Positions 1 to 7,712 of a stretch of DNA of 64,000 bases are shown here, piece by piece (the first letter of the stretch is position 1; each line of letters starts with the position of its first letter). The notes beneath the pieces were generated by a model that was not told the DNA's origin, searched no databases, and was given only the letters and a program-made list of their open reading frames with translations. This DNA comes from Selenomonadales bacterium. GTDB lineage: Bacteria; Bacillota; Negativicutes; Sporomusales; UBA7701. The stretch is from the NCBI GenBank assembly GCA_018434945.1, contig JAHDOI010000055.1, positions 1-64,000 of the forward strand, in the 5' to 3' direction. Made by a program: the position numbers and the translations under genes.

Positions 1-115
1 CATTTGGCTCCTTCCATTTTTCCACCCTTCCTGCCTCATAAAGCAAAGACAGAGAAAAGTGTACCATAGATCATTTTCGACCGCCGCAAATATGCAATTT
101 TATATCGCCACTTTC

Positions 116-1486
116 CTACATTTTATCGCCGGCGCTGACACGAATCGATATTGCTAAGTGTAACGAATCAATAATTTGGCAATTAAGCCCGTTTGTCATG
201 GTAGTCATTGACTCTCCTCGGGTGTACTCCGCATCGGCAATTCTGTTTGAATAATATACGTCCCAATGAGAGTATGCCTTTTGTAACGCCGAAAACCATT
301 CAGGCAATCCAGCCTCGCCAGTATTAATTTCCTGTCCACCACCTATGAGGCAAACAATTACCGCCCAGTCCCGATGCCTGTCCATGACACTAATCAGGAA
401 CTCAGGCTCTGACATGCAAAAATCCGGACGGCCTTTTTTCTCTTTCATGAATGATGATGTTTGCTCTAAAGTCCAAGCACGTTGCGCTTCGTCAAATATT
501 GCTACTTTCTCCAGGGGTGGTGATTGGTTGTCCAGAGCATCGTCCCGAAAGTGGTGAATGTTTTGAATAAATGCCTTAGCTTCCCGCAACGCGTCTTTTT
601 TCTTAGAATTCCTGTTCTCTACATCATTTCTTGCGAGGGCTTCTTGCAAAACTTCGACTAAAGGTCCGTTTCCAGAAAGAAAAACCGCATGCTCGTCTTC
701 CTGAAAACGATGTCTTTCGTTAGCAATATTAAGCCCAGCCAAAGTTTTCCCTGCTCCGGGAACGCCAGTAATAAAACAAATAGACTTTGTTTTATTACGT
801 TTTGTTTGGTCAATAATTTGATTGAGATCTTCCGCCGTCCTGTTTAGGTTTTCTGCACCAGAGTCTGAACGAGTTATTTCGGATACACTATGCCCCCTAT
901 ATAGAACTTGAGCTGCTTCAATGATTGTTGGCGTAGGCTTGTACCTAGAATCTTCCCATAACAAAGGATCTATTGTTGAAACAGAATTGTCCCCACAAAC
1001 CGCTTGAATTAAGGACGATATTTGTTTAGAGTTTCCTCGAAGCGGCCTATAGACTTCATCATCATACTTCTCAAAGTCATTATGCCCTACTGCCGCATCT
1101 GTACAAATCAGCATTGGCACAATTGTCCTATTAAAGCTCTCCGCATGGAAATACTTTAGATCTGTTGCATAATCCACAACCTGATCAATAGCGTATTTGG
1201 GGTATTCAGTTCCTCCGACCTTGAACTCAATTACGAATATTATGCCTTGAAAGATAAATACGTTGTCAATTCTCTTCCCCATTCTTGGAATTCTAAATTC
1301 AAAGAATATATGGCCATGAAGAAATTTACACAATTCTTTCTGCAAGATTTCTATCTGCTTTAGCCAAGCATGTTTTTGCGCTTCATCGAGCGAAAAAGGA
1401 TGGCTTTGAGCAAGCGCACCAAGTATCGCTGCTGGTTGATCTTCTAAGAAATTCCCAACTGATCTTGAATAATAAGATCTACTCAT
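116..1486 (-). CDS. DUF2075-type P-loop NTPase with nuclease-like N-terminus, C-terminally short
   Basis: 456 aa. The N-terminal part (about 55-95) has the layout of a PD-(D/E)xK nuclease: an Asp in RIDNVF (about D74), then ExK in VIEFKV (about E87, K89). A Walker A GVPGAGKT lies near residues 241-248 and a Walker B-like VAIFDEAQRAW near 328-338, as in DUF2075 (Schlafen/helicase-like) NTPases. The protein stops soon after the motif SLHLAISIR, where family members normally continue through the second helicase half, so it looks truncated; I found no frame that restores it. The DNA is clearly AT-richer than the rest of the window, suggesting transfer. An upstream small ORF overlaps its start (ATGA). 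Start supported by GGGAGA. A defence-related role is inference only. Confidence 0.75.
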   Translation of the reverse strand: MSRSYYSRSVGNFLEDQPAAILGALAQSHPFSLDEAQKHAWLKQIEILQKELCKFLHGHIFFEFRIPRMGKRIDNVFIFQGIIFVIEFKVGGTEYPKYAIDQVVDYATDLKYFHAESFNRTIVPMLICTDAAVGHNDFEKYDDEVYRPLRGNSKQISSLIQAVCGDNSVSTIDPLLWEDSRYKPTPTIIEAAQVLYRGHSVSEITRSDSGAENLNRTAEDLNQIIDQTKRNKTKSICFITGVPGAGKTLAGLNIANERHRFQEDEHAVFLSGNGPLVEVLQEALARNDVENRNSKKKDALREAKAFIQNIHHFRDDALDNQSPPLEKVAIFDEAQRAWTLEQTSSFMKEKKGRPDFCMSEPEFLISVMDRHRDWAVIVCLIGGGQEINTGEAGLPEWFSALQKAYSHWDVYYSNRIADAEYTRGESMTTMTNGLNCQIIDSLHLAISIRVSAGDKM

Positions 1487-1617
1487 TGCATTCTCCCTAT
1501 GATCACATGATTATTTAATATTATTCCCTCCAAAACGTTTAAACCCTTTGGTACCTGTTGATTTTGAGCTTTTATAAGATCATCGACAATATCTCTTATG
1601 TTCCAATTAGACGGCAT
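1483..1617 (-). CDS. 44-aa ORF translationally coupled to the DUF2075 gene
   Basis: ATG at 1617 reads 44 codons (begins MPSNWNIRDIVDDL) and its TGA overlaps the ATG of the DUF2075 gene as ATGA. The codons are AT-rich like the downstream gene. There is only a weak upstream Shine-Dalgarno (AAAGGA, about 13 nt away) and an in-frame TAG just before the ATG. It may be a real leader or partner peptide, or the remnant of a larger acquired gene. No family recognised. Confidence 0.4.
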   Translation of the reverse strand: MPSNWNIRDIVDDLIKAQNQQVPKGLNVLEGIILNNHVIIGRMQ

Positions 1618-1690
1618 GTACTAATGAAGGTCCTTTTCCGGTTTTAACCGGTAGAGGCCACCTCCACCAACCGCCCCACAAACAACAATA

Positions 1691-1711
1691 AACCCGCGTA
1701 CTACGCGGGTT
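1691..1711. terminator. Strong hairpin, bidirectional terminator candidate
   Basis: AACCCGCGTA at 1691-1700 pairs perfectly with TACGCGGGTT at 1702-1711. A T5 run follows on the plus side and TTTATTGTTG on the minus side. It separates the structured non-coding block at 1720-2190 from the AT-rich DUF2075 unit. Confidence 0.65.
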
Positions 1712-1719
1712 TTTAGCAT

Positions 1720-2190
1720 TTTCCGGATTTGCATGGTGAGGCGAGACTCAACGAGCCCCTGTCCATCTGTTTTTTGCGGGGCTGTAAACGGACGGCGACT
1801 TTGCGGAGGAAGGTTACGCGCCGGGGGCGGGTTCGGGTGTGGCCACGGTAGCGAGGACGGCGGCCGCACTTAGCGAGGGAGCCGGTAACACCACCGCGCG
1901 AGCAACCATGGACGGTTGCGAGAACCGCCCGCTTAGCCGGATGCGATTCGGACGGTGGCGCGGTGGTGTCGGCGACGAGGTTAGCAGCGAGCCAAAACGC
2001 CGAGTGGATATGATGGCGTTTTGTGCGAGTCGCTATGCAGGGCAACAGCGAACCGAAGTTTATTTCGCGTGAGTCGTTGCCCTGCGAGTAAGTCCGCCGC
2101 CTGCAGCGGGTGGCAAACCCGAAATCGGCCCCGGCGCGGCCCCGCAGAGGAAAGGCAACGTATCAGCGGGACGCGGCGGGAATCGCGTCC
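1720..2190. ncRNA. Non-coding block of tandem strong hairpins; candidate large structured RNA
   Basis: No credible gene is present: all open frames here lack ribosome sites and family resemblance. Perfect or near-perfect inverted repeats follow one another: 1754-1759/1778-1783; 1837-1844/1862-1869 (one G.U if read on plus); 1888-1899/1958-1969 (12 bp) enclosing 1902-1907/1914-1919 and 1937-1941/1947-1951; 1993-2001/2015-2023 (9 bp); 2037-2046/2076-2085 (10 bp) enclosing 2048-2052/2064-2068; 2169-2175/2184-2190. Linkers repeat a GCGAG motif (CTCGC on minus). Strand is unresolved: G.U pairs favour plus, whereas a UUCG loop and the terminator at 1691-1711 favour minus, as a long 3' UTR of the gene ending at 2196. 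I could not assign it to RNase P, tmRNA or any riboswitch I know. Confidence 0.5.
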
Positions 2191-2195
2191 ACTGT

Positions 2196-3029
2196 TTACG
2201 GCTCCTGGGCTTTGACGACTTTGCCCTTGTCGTCGAATTCTACGGCGGTGCCGGCTTTAAAAAGCTTCTTTCCGGAAATGCCGGGGACGATGATGTTATC
2301 GGAGGCGAGCTTGGTGTCGTTTTCCAGGGTGCCTTTGACGACTTCGCCTTTGTCGTTGAGTTCGACCGGTTTGCCGCCCTTGAATTCCACGAAGCCCGAG
2401 CAGGTTATGCGGTCGGTGAAGTTGTCGGTGAGGATTTCCATCCAGCCGACCGGGCGCAGATAGGAGTCGTTATTCAAGGTGCAGGTTGCGACCATCCCGT
2501 TTTTGTGAAAGCTGATTTCCGCACTGGACACCGTTATGCTGTTTGTCGGGTTGAGGTTGATCAATTGATTTGTGCTCACGGTTCCTCTGACAGCTTCGCC
2601 CCTGTCGTTGAATACGATTTTTGTGCCGCCTTTGAAATTAAGGACTCTGATCTGGGGCGCCATATCTGTTACGACATTGGGGATGAATATCGGCGGGGGA
2701 GCCGGGGCGGGCCGGGGGGCAATGATAATGGGGGGCTGCGGAGTGGGGATATAATAGGCCGCCCGCGCAGGTCCCTTTGCGTCGCCGGTCTCATAGGGCA
2801 GGCTGATGTCTTCGGCCAAAACGCCTTCAAGGACTTCGCCGAAATCGTTGAGGATAACGACGGTCCCTTTCTTGAACATCGGTATGTCGCCCCGGATTGC
2901 GACGATGACCCCGGGGGGCGTTATTCTGGTGTTCTCGGCCAACGTTTTGCTGATCTGGGCGGTACAGGCGCCGGGATAAAACAGCAGCAGCGCCGCGATC
3001 ATTGCCGTCAAAGTCTTTAAAACTCTCAT
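2196..3029 (-). CDS. Exported protein with four KGG/ND-KGE repeats
   Basis: 277 aa from the ATG at 3029, preferred over an ATG at 3047 because GGGGG lies 7 nt upstream. Signal peptide at 1-24 (MRVLKTLTAMIAALLLF...). Four degenerate copies of a roughly 18-residue unit of the form F-K-x-G-T-x-V-x-x-N-D-x-G-E-V-x-x-G occur near residues 52-70, 132-150, 217-234 and 258-274, separated by a Pro-rich linker (about 97-118). The pattern suggests a small beta-hairpin repeat, perhaps a cell-surface or periplasmic scaffold. I do not recognise the family. Monocistronic; its 3' end runs into the structured block at 1720-2190. Confidence 0.75.
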   Translation of the reverse strand: MRVLKTLTAMIAALLLFYPGACTAQISKTLAENTRITPPGVIVAIRGDIPMFKKGTVVILNDFGEVLEGVLAEDISLPYETGDAKGPARAAYYIPTPQPPIIIAPRPAPAPPPIFIPNVVTDMAPQIRVLNFKGGTKIVFNDRGEAVRGTVSTNQLINLNPTNSITVSSAEISFHKNGMVATCTLNNDSYLRPVGWMEILTDNFTDRITCSGFVEFKGGKPVELNDKGEVVKGTLENDTKLASDNIIVPGISGKKLFKAGTAVEFDDKGKVVKAQEP

Positions 3030-3315
3030 CAAGATGCCCCCGATCATTTTCAGTTATCGCTTCTTTGTTTCGCCATAATTTATCTGTTTCCTCCTAATTT
3101 TTCCCAAAGGATGCTGTTGGGGGAGAGTAATTTTTTTCATGCATTATGCATGGCTTTTTTCTTATTTCGTCAATTTCATCCGAAAACGTGCATTTTTTCC
3201 TTATGCGGAATTAACAGCTGCAAGGTTTAGCTATAATTAATGATAATACGGACGGACTATTTACGATTCTGCGTAGTTTTCAGCAAAGCATCAGCAAATT
3301 TTACACAAGGAAAGG

Positions 3316-3543
3316 ATGCTGACTGACATCGAGACGCCGAACAAAAACGCATTAACCGCGCGGGAAATCGAGGTGCTGCAACTGATCGGCCAAGGCCTGG
3401 GCAATAAGGAGATGGCTCAACGGCTGTTCCTGAGCGAAAAGACGGTAAAGAATCATTTGATAAGTATTTTCCGGAAATTGGATGTGTCTTGCCGAACTCA
3501 GGCAGTTATTTACGCGATTAAGAATAAGATTGTGCAGGTCTAG
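3316..3543 (+). CDS. Stand-alone LuxR/GerE-type helix-turn-helix protein
   Basis: 75 aa, consisting almost only of a GerE-type DNA-binding domain: LTAREIEVLQLIGQG, then NKEMAQRLFLSEKTVKNH as the recognition region and a closing helix. No receiver or ligand domain is attached, so it may act as a small transcription factor or partner a sensor encoded elsewhere. Start supported by AAGGAAAGG directly upstream. The PAS-GGDEF-like gene starts 36 bp downstream on the same strand and is probably co-transcribed. A TATAAT at about 3231 in the AT-rich upstream region is a possible -10. Confidence 0.85.
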   Translation: MLTDIETPNKNALTAREIEVLQLIGQGLGNKEMAQRLFLSEKTVKNHLISIFRKLDVSCRTQAVIYAIKNKIVQV

Positions 3544-3579
3544 AAAAAACAGCCTGACATTCTACAGAGGAGGCGTGCT

Positions 3580-4554
3580 ATGTACGATTTTTTCCGGGCA
3601 TTCACTACAGTATTTAACTACATGGATGCAGGCATCTGTTTTACTGATGCCAACAGAAATATTATTTACTGGAATAGCGGCGCCGCAACCATCACCGGTT
3701 ACCGGTCTGATGAAGTGGCCGGCAAGAATTGTGGTCAGGTTATCGCCTATTTCAATCAGAACAGAGGAAAAATTGACGGCATCGATGATGCAACCGCGCA
3801 GGCCTCTGAAAATGCCGCACGGCAAGGAACCCGGTTATCCATTTTCCACAAAGACGGGCATCGCGTTCCTGTCTTGCTCCGAAGTTTCCCGGTTTACGGA
3901 GACAATGCCGAACTGACAGGCTTTATTCACCTCATCACCGATAATTTCTGCCGAAAAACGCAGCAGGCAAAGATGGGCGCTTTGACCAAAGTCGCTTATA
4001 TTGACTCTCTGTCTGGGTTATTCAACAAACAGTATCTGGATAACAGGCTGCGAACCCTGTTGTCGACAGCACCTGATAGGCGAGAACCTTTCAGCATCCT
4101 TTATGTGCATATTACCGGTTTTCGCGAGTTCAATGAGAAATATGGCGTCTCACGAGCCGACCAACTGCTGAAAATGGTAGCTAATACCCTATCAAACGTG
4201 ATCAGTCCCCCGAATATGATTGGCCGCTGGCACGGGGCCAGCTTTATCGTCATTGCGGGGACTGCCAATAAAAGCCTGATCCTGCTGTTAACAGACAAAT
4301 TGAAAGCGATTGTCGCCGAAACCAATTATGCAGTCGGTGAGGAAACGGTATCGATCCGGCTAATGATCGGTCATACGGTTTCGCAGGAGTATGATACTGT
4401 CGACTACCTGATTGAACGTGCCATGAAGGCTTCGCTTGAGGGAGAACCCCCGGAGGCGCCGCCGGCCCCGGAGATGGTCCCGGCTGATAAAGCCACGGTC
4501 GTCAGCAGGCCGCACAAGGAAAGCCGTTTTCACTCTGCCAGGTTCAGACGGTAA
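3580..4554 (+). CDS. PAS sensor with degenerate GGDEF domain
   Basis: 324 aa. PAS domain about residues 8-120 (MDAGICFTDANRNIIYWN at its start), then a GGDEF-fold domain about 140-290 opening with YIDSLSGLFNKQYLDNRL. The catalytic GGDEF signature is replaced by RWHGASF (about 213-219), so diguanylate cyclase activity is not expected; a GTP-binding, effector or protein-interaction role is more likely (inference). A basic, Pro-rich tail follows. It probably forms an operon with the LuxR-type HTH gene 36 bp upstream (RBS AGAGGAGG). Confidence 0.85.
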   Translation: MYDFFRAFTTVFNYMDAGICFTDANRNIIYWNSGAATITGYRSDEVAGKNCGQVIAYFNQNRGKIDGIDDATAQASENAARQGTRLSIFHKDGHRVPVLLRSFPVYGDNAELTGFIHLITDNFCRKTQQAKMGALTKVAYIDSLSGLFNKQYLDNRLRTLLSTAPDRREPFSILYVHITGFREFNEKYGVSRADQLLKMVANTLSNVISPPNMIGRWHGASFIVIAGTANKSLILLLTDKLKAIVAETNYAVGEETVSIRLMIGHTVSQEYDTVDYLIERAMKASLEGEPPEAPPAPEMVPADKATVVSRPHKESRFHSARFRR

Positions 4555-4617
4555 CCGGATCAGAAGCTGCCGGCCTGTTTTCTGGCACAGGAAGCATAAG
4601 TTGGCCGAGCACGAACA

Positions 4618-4654
4618 GAAGCATAAGCTTGCCGAAACGGCACGCTTATGCTTC
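4618..4654 (+). terminator. Terminator-like hairpin after the PAS gene
   Basis: GAAGCATAAGC (4618-4628) pairs with GCTTATGCTTC (4644-4654), with an inner TGCCG/CGGCA stem. The left arm is also present as a direct copy (GAAGCATAAG) at 4591-4600. No good T-run follows, so a simple terminator is not certain. Confidence 0.45.
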
Positions 4655-4704
4655 CGGTAACATGTGCGGCGAATGGGCGGGCGGCGGGGGGATCTTTTGC
4701 AAGG

Positions 4705-5178
4705 TCACCTGTTTAATATCCATAAATAATAGTTTAAGTAGCCGGCAAAGCACACCCAGGCCAGGTAGGGAGTCAACAACAAAGCGCTTTTTGCGGAGAT
4801 GCGGCTGAATGCGTATATTGTGGCGATTATCGCCGCAAGGAGGAGGAGGATTACGAAAAAGGCTCCCGCGGGAGACCGTAATCCGAAAAAGGCAGCCGAC
4901 CAGGCGACATTTAACAGCAGTTGGCACGCGAATACCGATACTGCGGTTCTTTTATCGGTTGTTTTGTCGCTTACCCATACCAAGTAGAGGGATATCGCCA
5001 TTAAAAGGTATAGAAAGTTCCAAACCGGTGCAAACACCCACCCGGGTGGTGAGAGCTCCGGTTTTATCAGTTGGGCATACCAGGCGGTGTTTACCGACAT
5101 TGCCGTAAACACGCCGCCGATCGCACCGGCTCCAAAGCAGGTGACGAAGCAGGCAATGAGTTTTGGAATGCTTTTCAT
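4705..5178 (-). CDS. tspO: TspO/MBR family membrane protein
   Basis: 157 aa, five predicted membrane segments. It carries the family hallmarks: N-terminal IGGVFTA, the PELSPPGWVFAPVWNFLYLLM signature in TM2, and a C-terminal TPYLAWVCFAGYLNYY segment. TspO proteins bind porphyrins and related tetrapyrroles and act in the cytoplasmic or outer membrane; the physiological ligand here is unknown. Length is typical. Stands alone on the minus strand; the start ATG at 5178 follows GGGAGG. Confidence 0.92.
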   Translation of the reverse strand: MKSIPKLIACFVTCFGAGAIGGVFTAMSVNTAWYAQLIKPELSPPGWVFAPVWNFLYLLMAISLYLVWVSDKTTDKRTAVSVFACQLLLNVAWSAAFFGLRSPAGAFFVILLLLAAIIATIYAFSRISAKSALLLTPYLAWVCFAGYLNYYLWILNR

Positions 5179-5367
5179 AAAGGTTAAGCCTCCCGATGCG
5201 GTTTTGTATTAGGCTGAGACTGGTTTTGCTTGTTCATACTCTCATTATATCTTATTTTTTCCCGTTTCGTGTCGCTCCTCACGGAAGGATCGCAGGCAGG
5301 CTTTGGGGGCTTGCGGGGCGGCGCGTATCGGCGGGCGGCGGCGGGGGAATGCTAGGGGAAAAGCTTA

Positions 5368-6396
5368 TTGGAGGAGTCTGAGAGGGATATGGAGCGCGAT
5401 GTGACGCCGAAGCTTTCGGCCGCCGAGGTGGGGTTCCTGTGGAGCCACTTTATGGGCAATTCGATGAATATCGTGATGCTGAAGCATTTTCTGACCTATG
5501 TGGAGGACAGGGAGGACGAGATGGTGCTGCGCTACGGCCTCGAGGCGGCCGTCAGGATCGACGCGGCTATTGCGGCCATTTTGACGAAGGAGGGTTTCCC
5601 CCGCCCGAAGGGGTTTTCGGACGAGGATCTCGACCAGGGGGCGCCGCGCCTGTTTACGGACGCGGGGAGCCTGTATTATGTGAAAAGGATGGTGCAACTG
5701 GCCATGCCGGCGGCGGCGCAGGGGCTGGTGAGCTCGCAGCGCGCCGATGTGCGCGATTTTTTCAGTATGTCGGCGCGGCTGGGCGAGGAGCTGGATAACA
5801 GGGTGACGCATGTGCTGCTGGCGAAGGGGCTGATGATCCGCCCGCCTCTCCTGCCGATCCAGAAGGAGATGAAGACGGCGGGGAAGGATCTCATGGGGAA
5901 TCTGCTGGGCAAGCAGCGGCCGCTGCTGTCGATCGAGATAGCCCATATTTTCGTCAATCTGATGAACAATGTGTTCGGCAACCATGTGGTGGCCGGGTTC
6001 AGCCAGGTGGCGCGGGCGGAGGAGCTGAGGGAGTATTTTTTCCGGGGCATGGAGATCGCCAATAAGCATCTGAAGGTGTTCGCCGATACGCTGAACGATT
6101 CGGGGCTGAAGTCGCCGATGACGTGGGACGCGATGCCGACGCTGTCGACGACGCCGCCGTTTTCGGACCGGTTCATGCTGTCGCTGGTGACGTCGGTGAC
6201 GGCGATGGGGCTCGGGCACTACGGGCTGGCGCTGGCGGCGAGCATGCGCCCCGATCTGGCGGCGATGTACGTCCGGCTGATAGCGGAGGTGGGGATGTAT
6301 CTGGCGGATGGGACGGCGCTGCTGATAAGGAACCGCTGGCTGGAGGAGCCGCCGGGGGCTCCGGACCGCGCGGCGCTGGCGCTGTCGGGGCGGTAG
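5368..6396 (+). CDS. DUF3231 protein, two tandem ferritin-like domains
   Basis: 342 aa. Two copies of the DUF3231 unit: first about 15-160 (LSAAEVGFLWSHFMGNSMN, later LFTDAGSLYYVKRM and a conserved IRPPLLPI), second about 190-330 (SIEIAHIFVNLMNNVFGNHV). The family, common in spore-forming Firmicutes, is predicted to be helical and ferritin-like, with no proven reaction. Start ambiguous: TTG at 5368 has AGGGGA 9 nt upstream; ATG at 5389 has GAGAGGG close by. Ends just before a perfect palindromic terminator. Confidence 0.85.
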   Translation: MEESERDMERDVTPKLSAAEVGFLWSHFMGNSMNIVMLKHFLTYVEDREDEMVLRYGLEAAVRIDAAIAAILTKEGFPRPKGFSDEDLDQGAPRLFTDAGSLYYVKRMVQLAMPAAAQGLVSSQRADVRDFFSMSARLGEELDNRVTHVLLAKGLMIRPPLLPIQKEMKTAGKDLMGNLLGKQRPLLSIEIAHIFVNLMNNVFGNHVVAGFSQVARAEELREYFFRGMEIANKHLKVFADTLNDSGLKSPMTWDAMPTLSTTPPFSDRFMLSLVTSVTAMGLGHYGLALAASMRPDLAAMYVRLIAEVGMYLADGTALLIRNRWLEEPPGAPDRAALALSGR

Positions 6397-6421
6397 GGAC
6401 AGGCTGCGCTGGGGCTGATGC

Positions 6422-6461
6422 AAAAAGGTGTAAGGCTGCCATGGCAGCCTTACACCTTTTT
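6422..6461. terminator. Perfect bidirectional terminator
   Basis: A 40-bp perfect palindrome (AAAAAGGTGTAAGG arm, GCCATGGC centre, T5 tails on both strands) between the convergent DUF3231 gene and the 69-aa gene. Confidence 0.9.
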
Positions 6462-6670
6462 CAGTCGACTCTGATGTCGTCGATTTTTTCGAAGAATTTG
6501 TCGACTTTGCCGGGCGGGCCGGAGATTTCGAAGTCGTTGAGCCATTTGCCCCTGCCGGCGAACCGTGTCTCGGTATGGGCGAGGCTGACGCCGGCGGCGT
6601 CGGCGATCGCTTTTACTTTGTCCACCGGCATCCCGGTGGTGAGCGCTTTGGTTGTGGTGAGTTTGCGCAT
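6461..6670 (-). CDS. Small conserved-looking protein, 69 aa
   Basis: 69 aa, no signal peptide or membrane segment. The start ATG at 6670 has GGGGG 6 nt upstream, which makes it a credible gene despite its size. The middle (TGMPVDKVKAIADAAGVSL) could form a helix-turn-helix-like pair. The C-terminus is acidic and ends in IDDIRVD. No family recognised; its TGA abuts the shared terminator. Confidence 0.6.
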   Translation of the reverse strand: MRKLTTTKALTTGMPVDKVKAIADAAGVSLAHTETRFAGRGKWLNDFEISGPPGKVDKFFEKIDDIRVD

Positions 6671-6806
6671 GCGGCACCCCCGTGAGGAAGAAATACCGTA
6701 TTTATTGTATCATACCGCGGCGCAGGAAGTATACGCGGACGGACGGAAAGCCGATTGCATGCGGGCATCACGTTCTTGGGGGATTTTTGCGGCGGTGCCG
6801 ATGGCT

Positions 6807-7445
6807 TTATTCGCGGGGATCGGGCCGGTTGTCGTCGTCCGGCAGGGGTTTGGCGGCGGGCTGCGGCAGGGGGGAAAACCGGGAGGCGAAGGAGCGCGTG
6901 CGCGCGTGGGTTTGCACGGTTCTGACGATAAGCTCGATGGTCAGCCGCGATGTGAGGGCGACCGCCATCATAAGTATGACGAAATAGGCGAAATGCCAGT
7001 TGTAGTAGGCTTTTATGTCAAAGTACTGAAAGGCCGGCGATATGCCAAAGCTGAACAGGAGGGAGGCCAAGGCCGACCAGGCAAGGTATCGGGACCAGGT
7101 ATGGCCGTATTGGTGGGCAAGCATGAGCAGGATGGGAACGACGGTGAAGTCCAGGGGAAAAACGCCCGGCACGACGGGGAGCAGCCGGATGTTGTGCTGC
7201 CAGAGGCCCCTGGAGAAGCCGGCGATATCGACCATGACCGCCTGTACGGCGACAAAGGAGCCGAGGAGGACGATCTCCAGCGCCCGCGATTTGTCGAGCA
7301 GCATCAGCCATAGCGCGTATATGGCCAATAAGAAGATGAGCAGTCCCCACCAGCGGGGCGAGAGAAGTTCTTCGGCGAGGTAGCGGTTCCAGGTTATGTC
7401 CCAGATTTGGAGTTGAAGCTGATGAAACTGTTCGTTGGCATTCAT
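6807..7445 (-). CDS. CBO0543-like multi-pass membrane protein
   Basis: 212 aa with about five or six hydrophobic segments, beginning after an amphipathic N-terminus (RWWGLLIFLLAIYALWLML and onward). Trp/Tyr-rich loops such as FSRGLWQHNIRLLP and a polar Pro/Arg-rich tail from about residue 190 are notable. The pattern resembles the CBO0543 family of Firmicute membrane proteins, whose function is unknown. RBS GGAGG 7 nt before the ATG. Single-gene unit. Confidence 0.65.
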   Translation of the reverse strand: MNANEQFHQLQLQIWDITWNRYLAEELLSPRWWGLLIFLLAIYALWLMLLDKSRALEIVLLGSFVAVQAVMVDIAGFSRGLWQHNIRLLPVVPGVFPLDFTVVPILLMLAHQYGHTWSRYLAWSALASLLFSFGISPAFQYFDIKAYYNWHFAYFVILMMAVALTSRLTIELIVRTVQTHARTRSFASRFSPLPQPAAKPLPDDDNRPDPRE

Positions 7446-7637
7446 GGCAGACCTCCGGAGTGGTTTTGGCCGCCGGCGAAAAGGCCGGATGAGGCGCCTA
7501 CGGAAGATAGTATGTGTAGTCCCGGACGTATAATCCCCCGCCGCCGCGAATTCGACAGGCCGTCTTTTGCGCCGGCTTGCCGGTCTTATTTTTTGTGCGG
7601 GAGCTTTCCTGGAAAAATTTTGTGGGACAAGGTAAAA

Positions 7638-7651
7638 ACTGACTAGTCAGT
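7638..7651. promoter_or_regulatory. 14-bp perfect palindrome, operator candidate
   Basis: ACTGACTAGTCAGT, about 60 bp upstream of the secreted repeat-protein gene at 7713 and just before its likely promoter (a TATACT at 7676-7681). The shape fits a TetR-type dimer site. No cognate regulator is identified in the window. Confidence 0.4.
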
Positions 7652-7712
7652 CATTCTTTTGTCATACTTCCAGATTATACTGAAGCCAAGGTAATTTAAG
7701 GAGGGATGACGG

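Noticed and set aside
1720..2190. RNase P RNA or tmRNA in the hairpin-rich block
   Set aside because: The universal GAGGAAAGTCC and ACAGAA cores of RNase P and the GGATTCGAC core of tmRNA are absent on both strands.
1621..2463. Several short ORFs (70-117 codons) across the 1.6-2.4 kb block
   Set aside because: No Shine-Dalgarno sequences, odd Arg/Pro/Ser composition, and they cross strong stem-loops; better explained as non-coding structure or antisense of the exported repeat protein.
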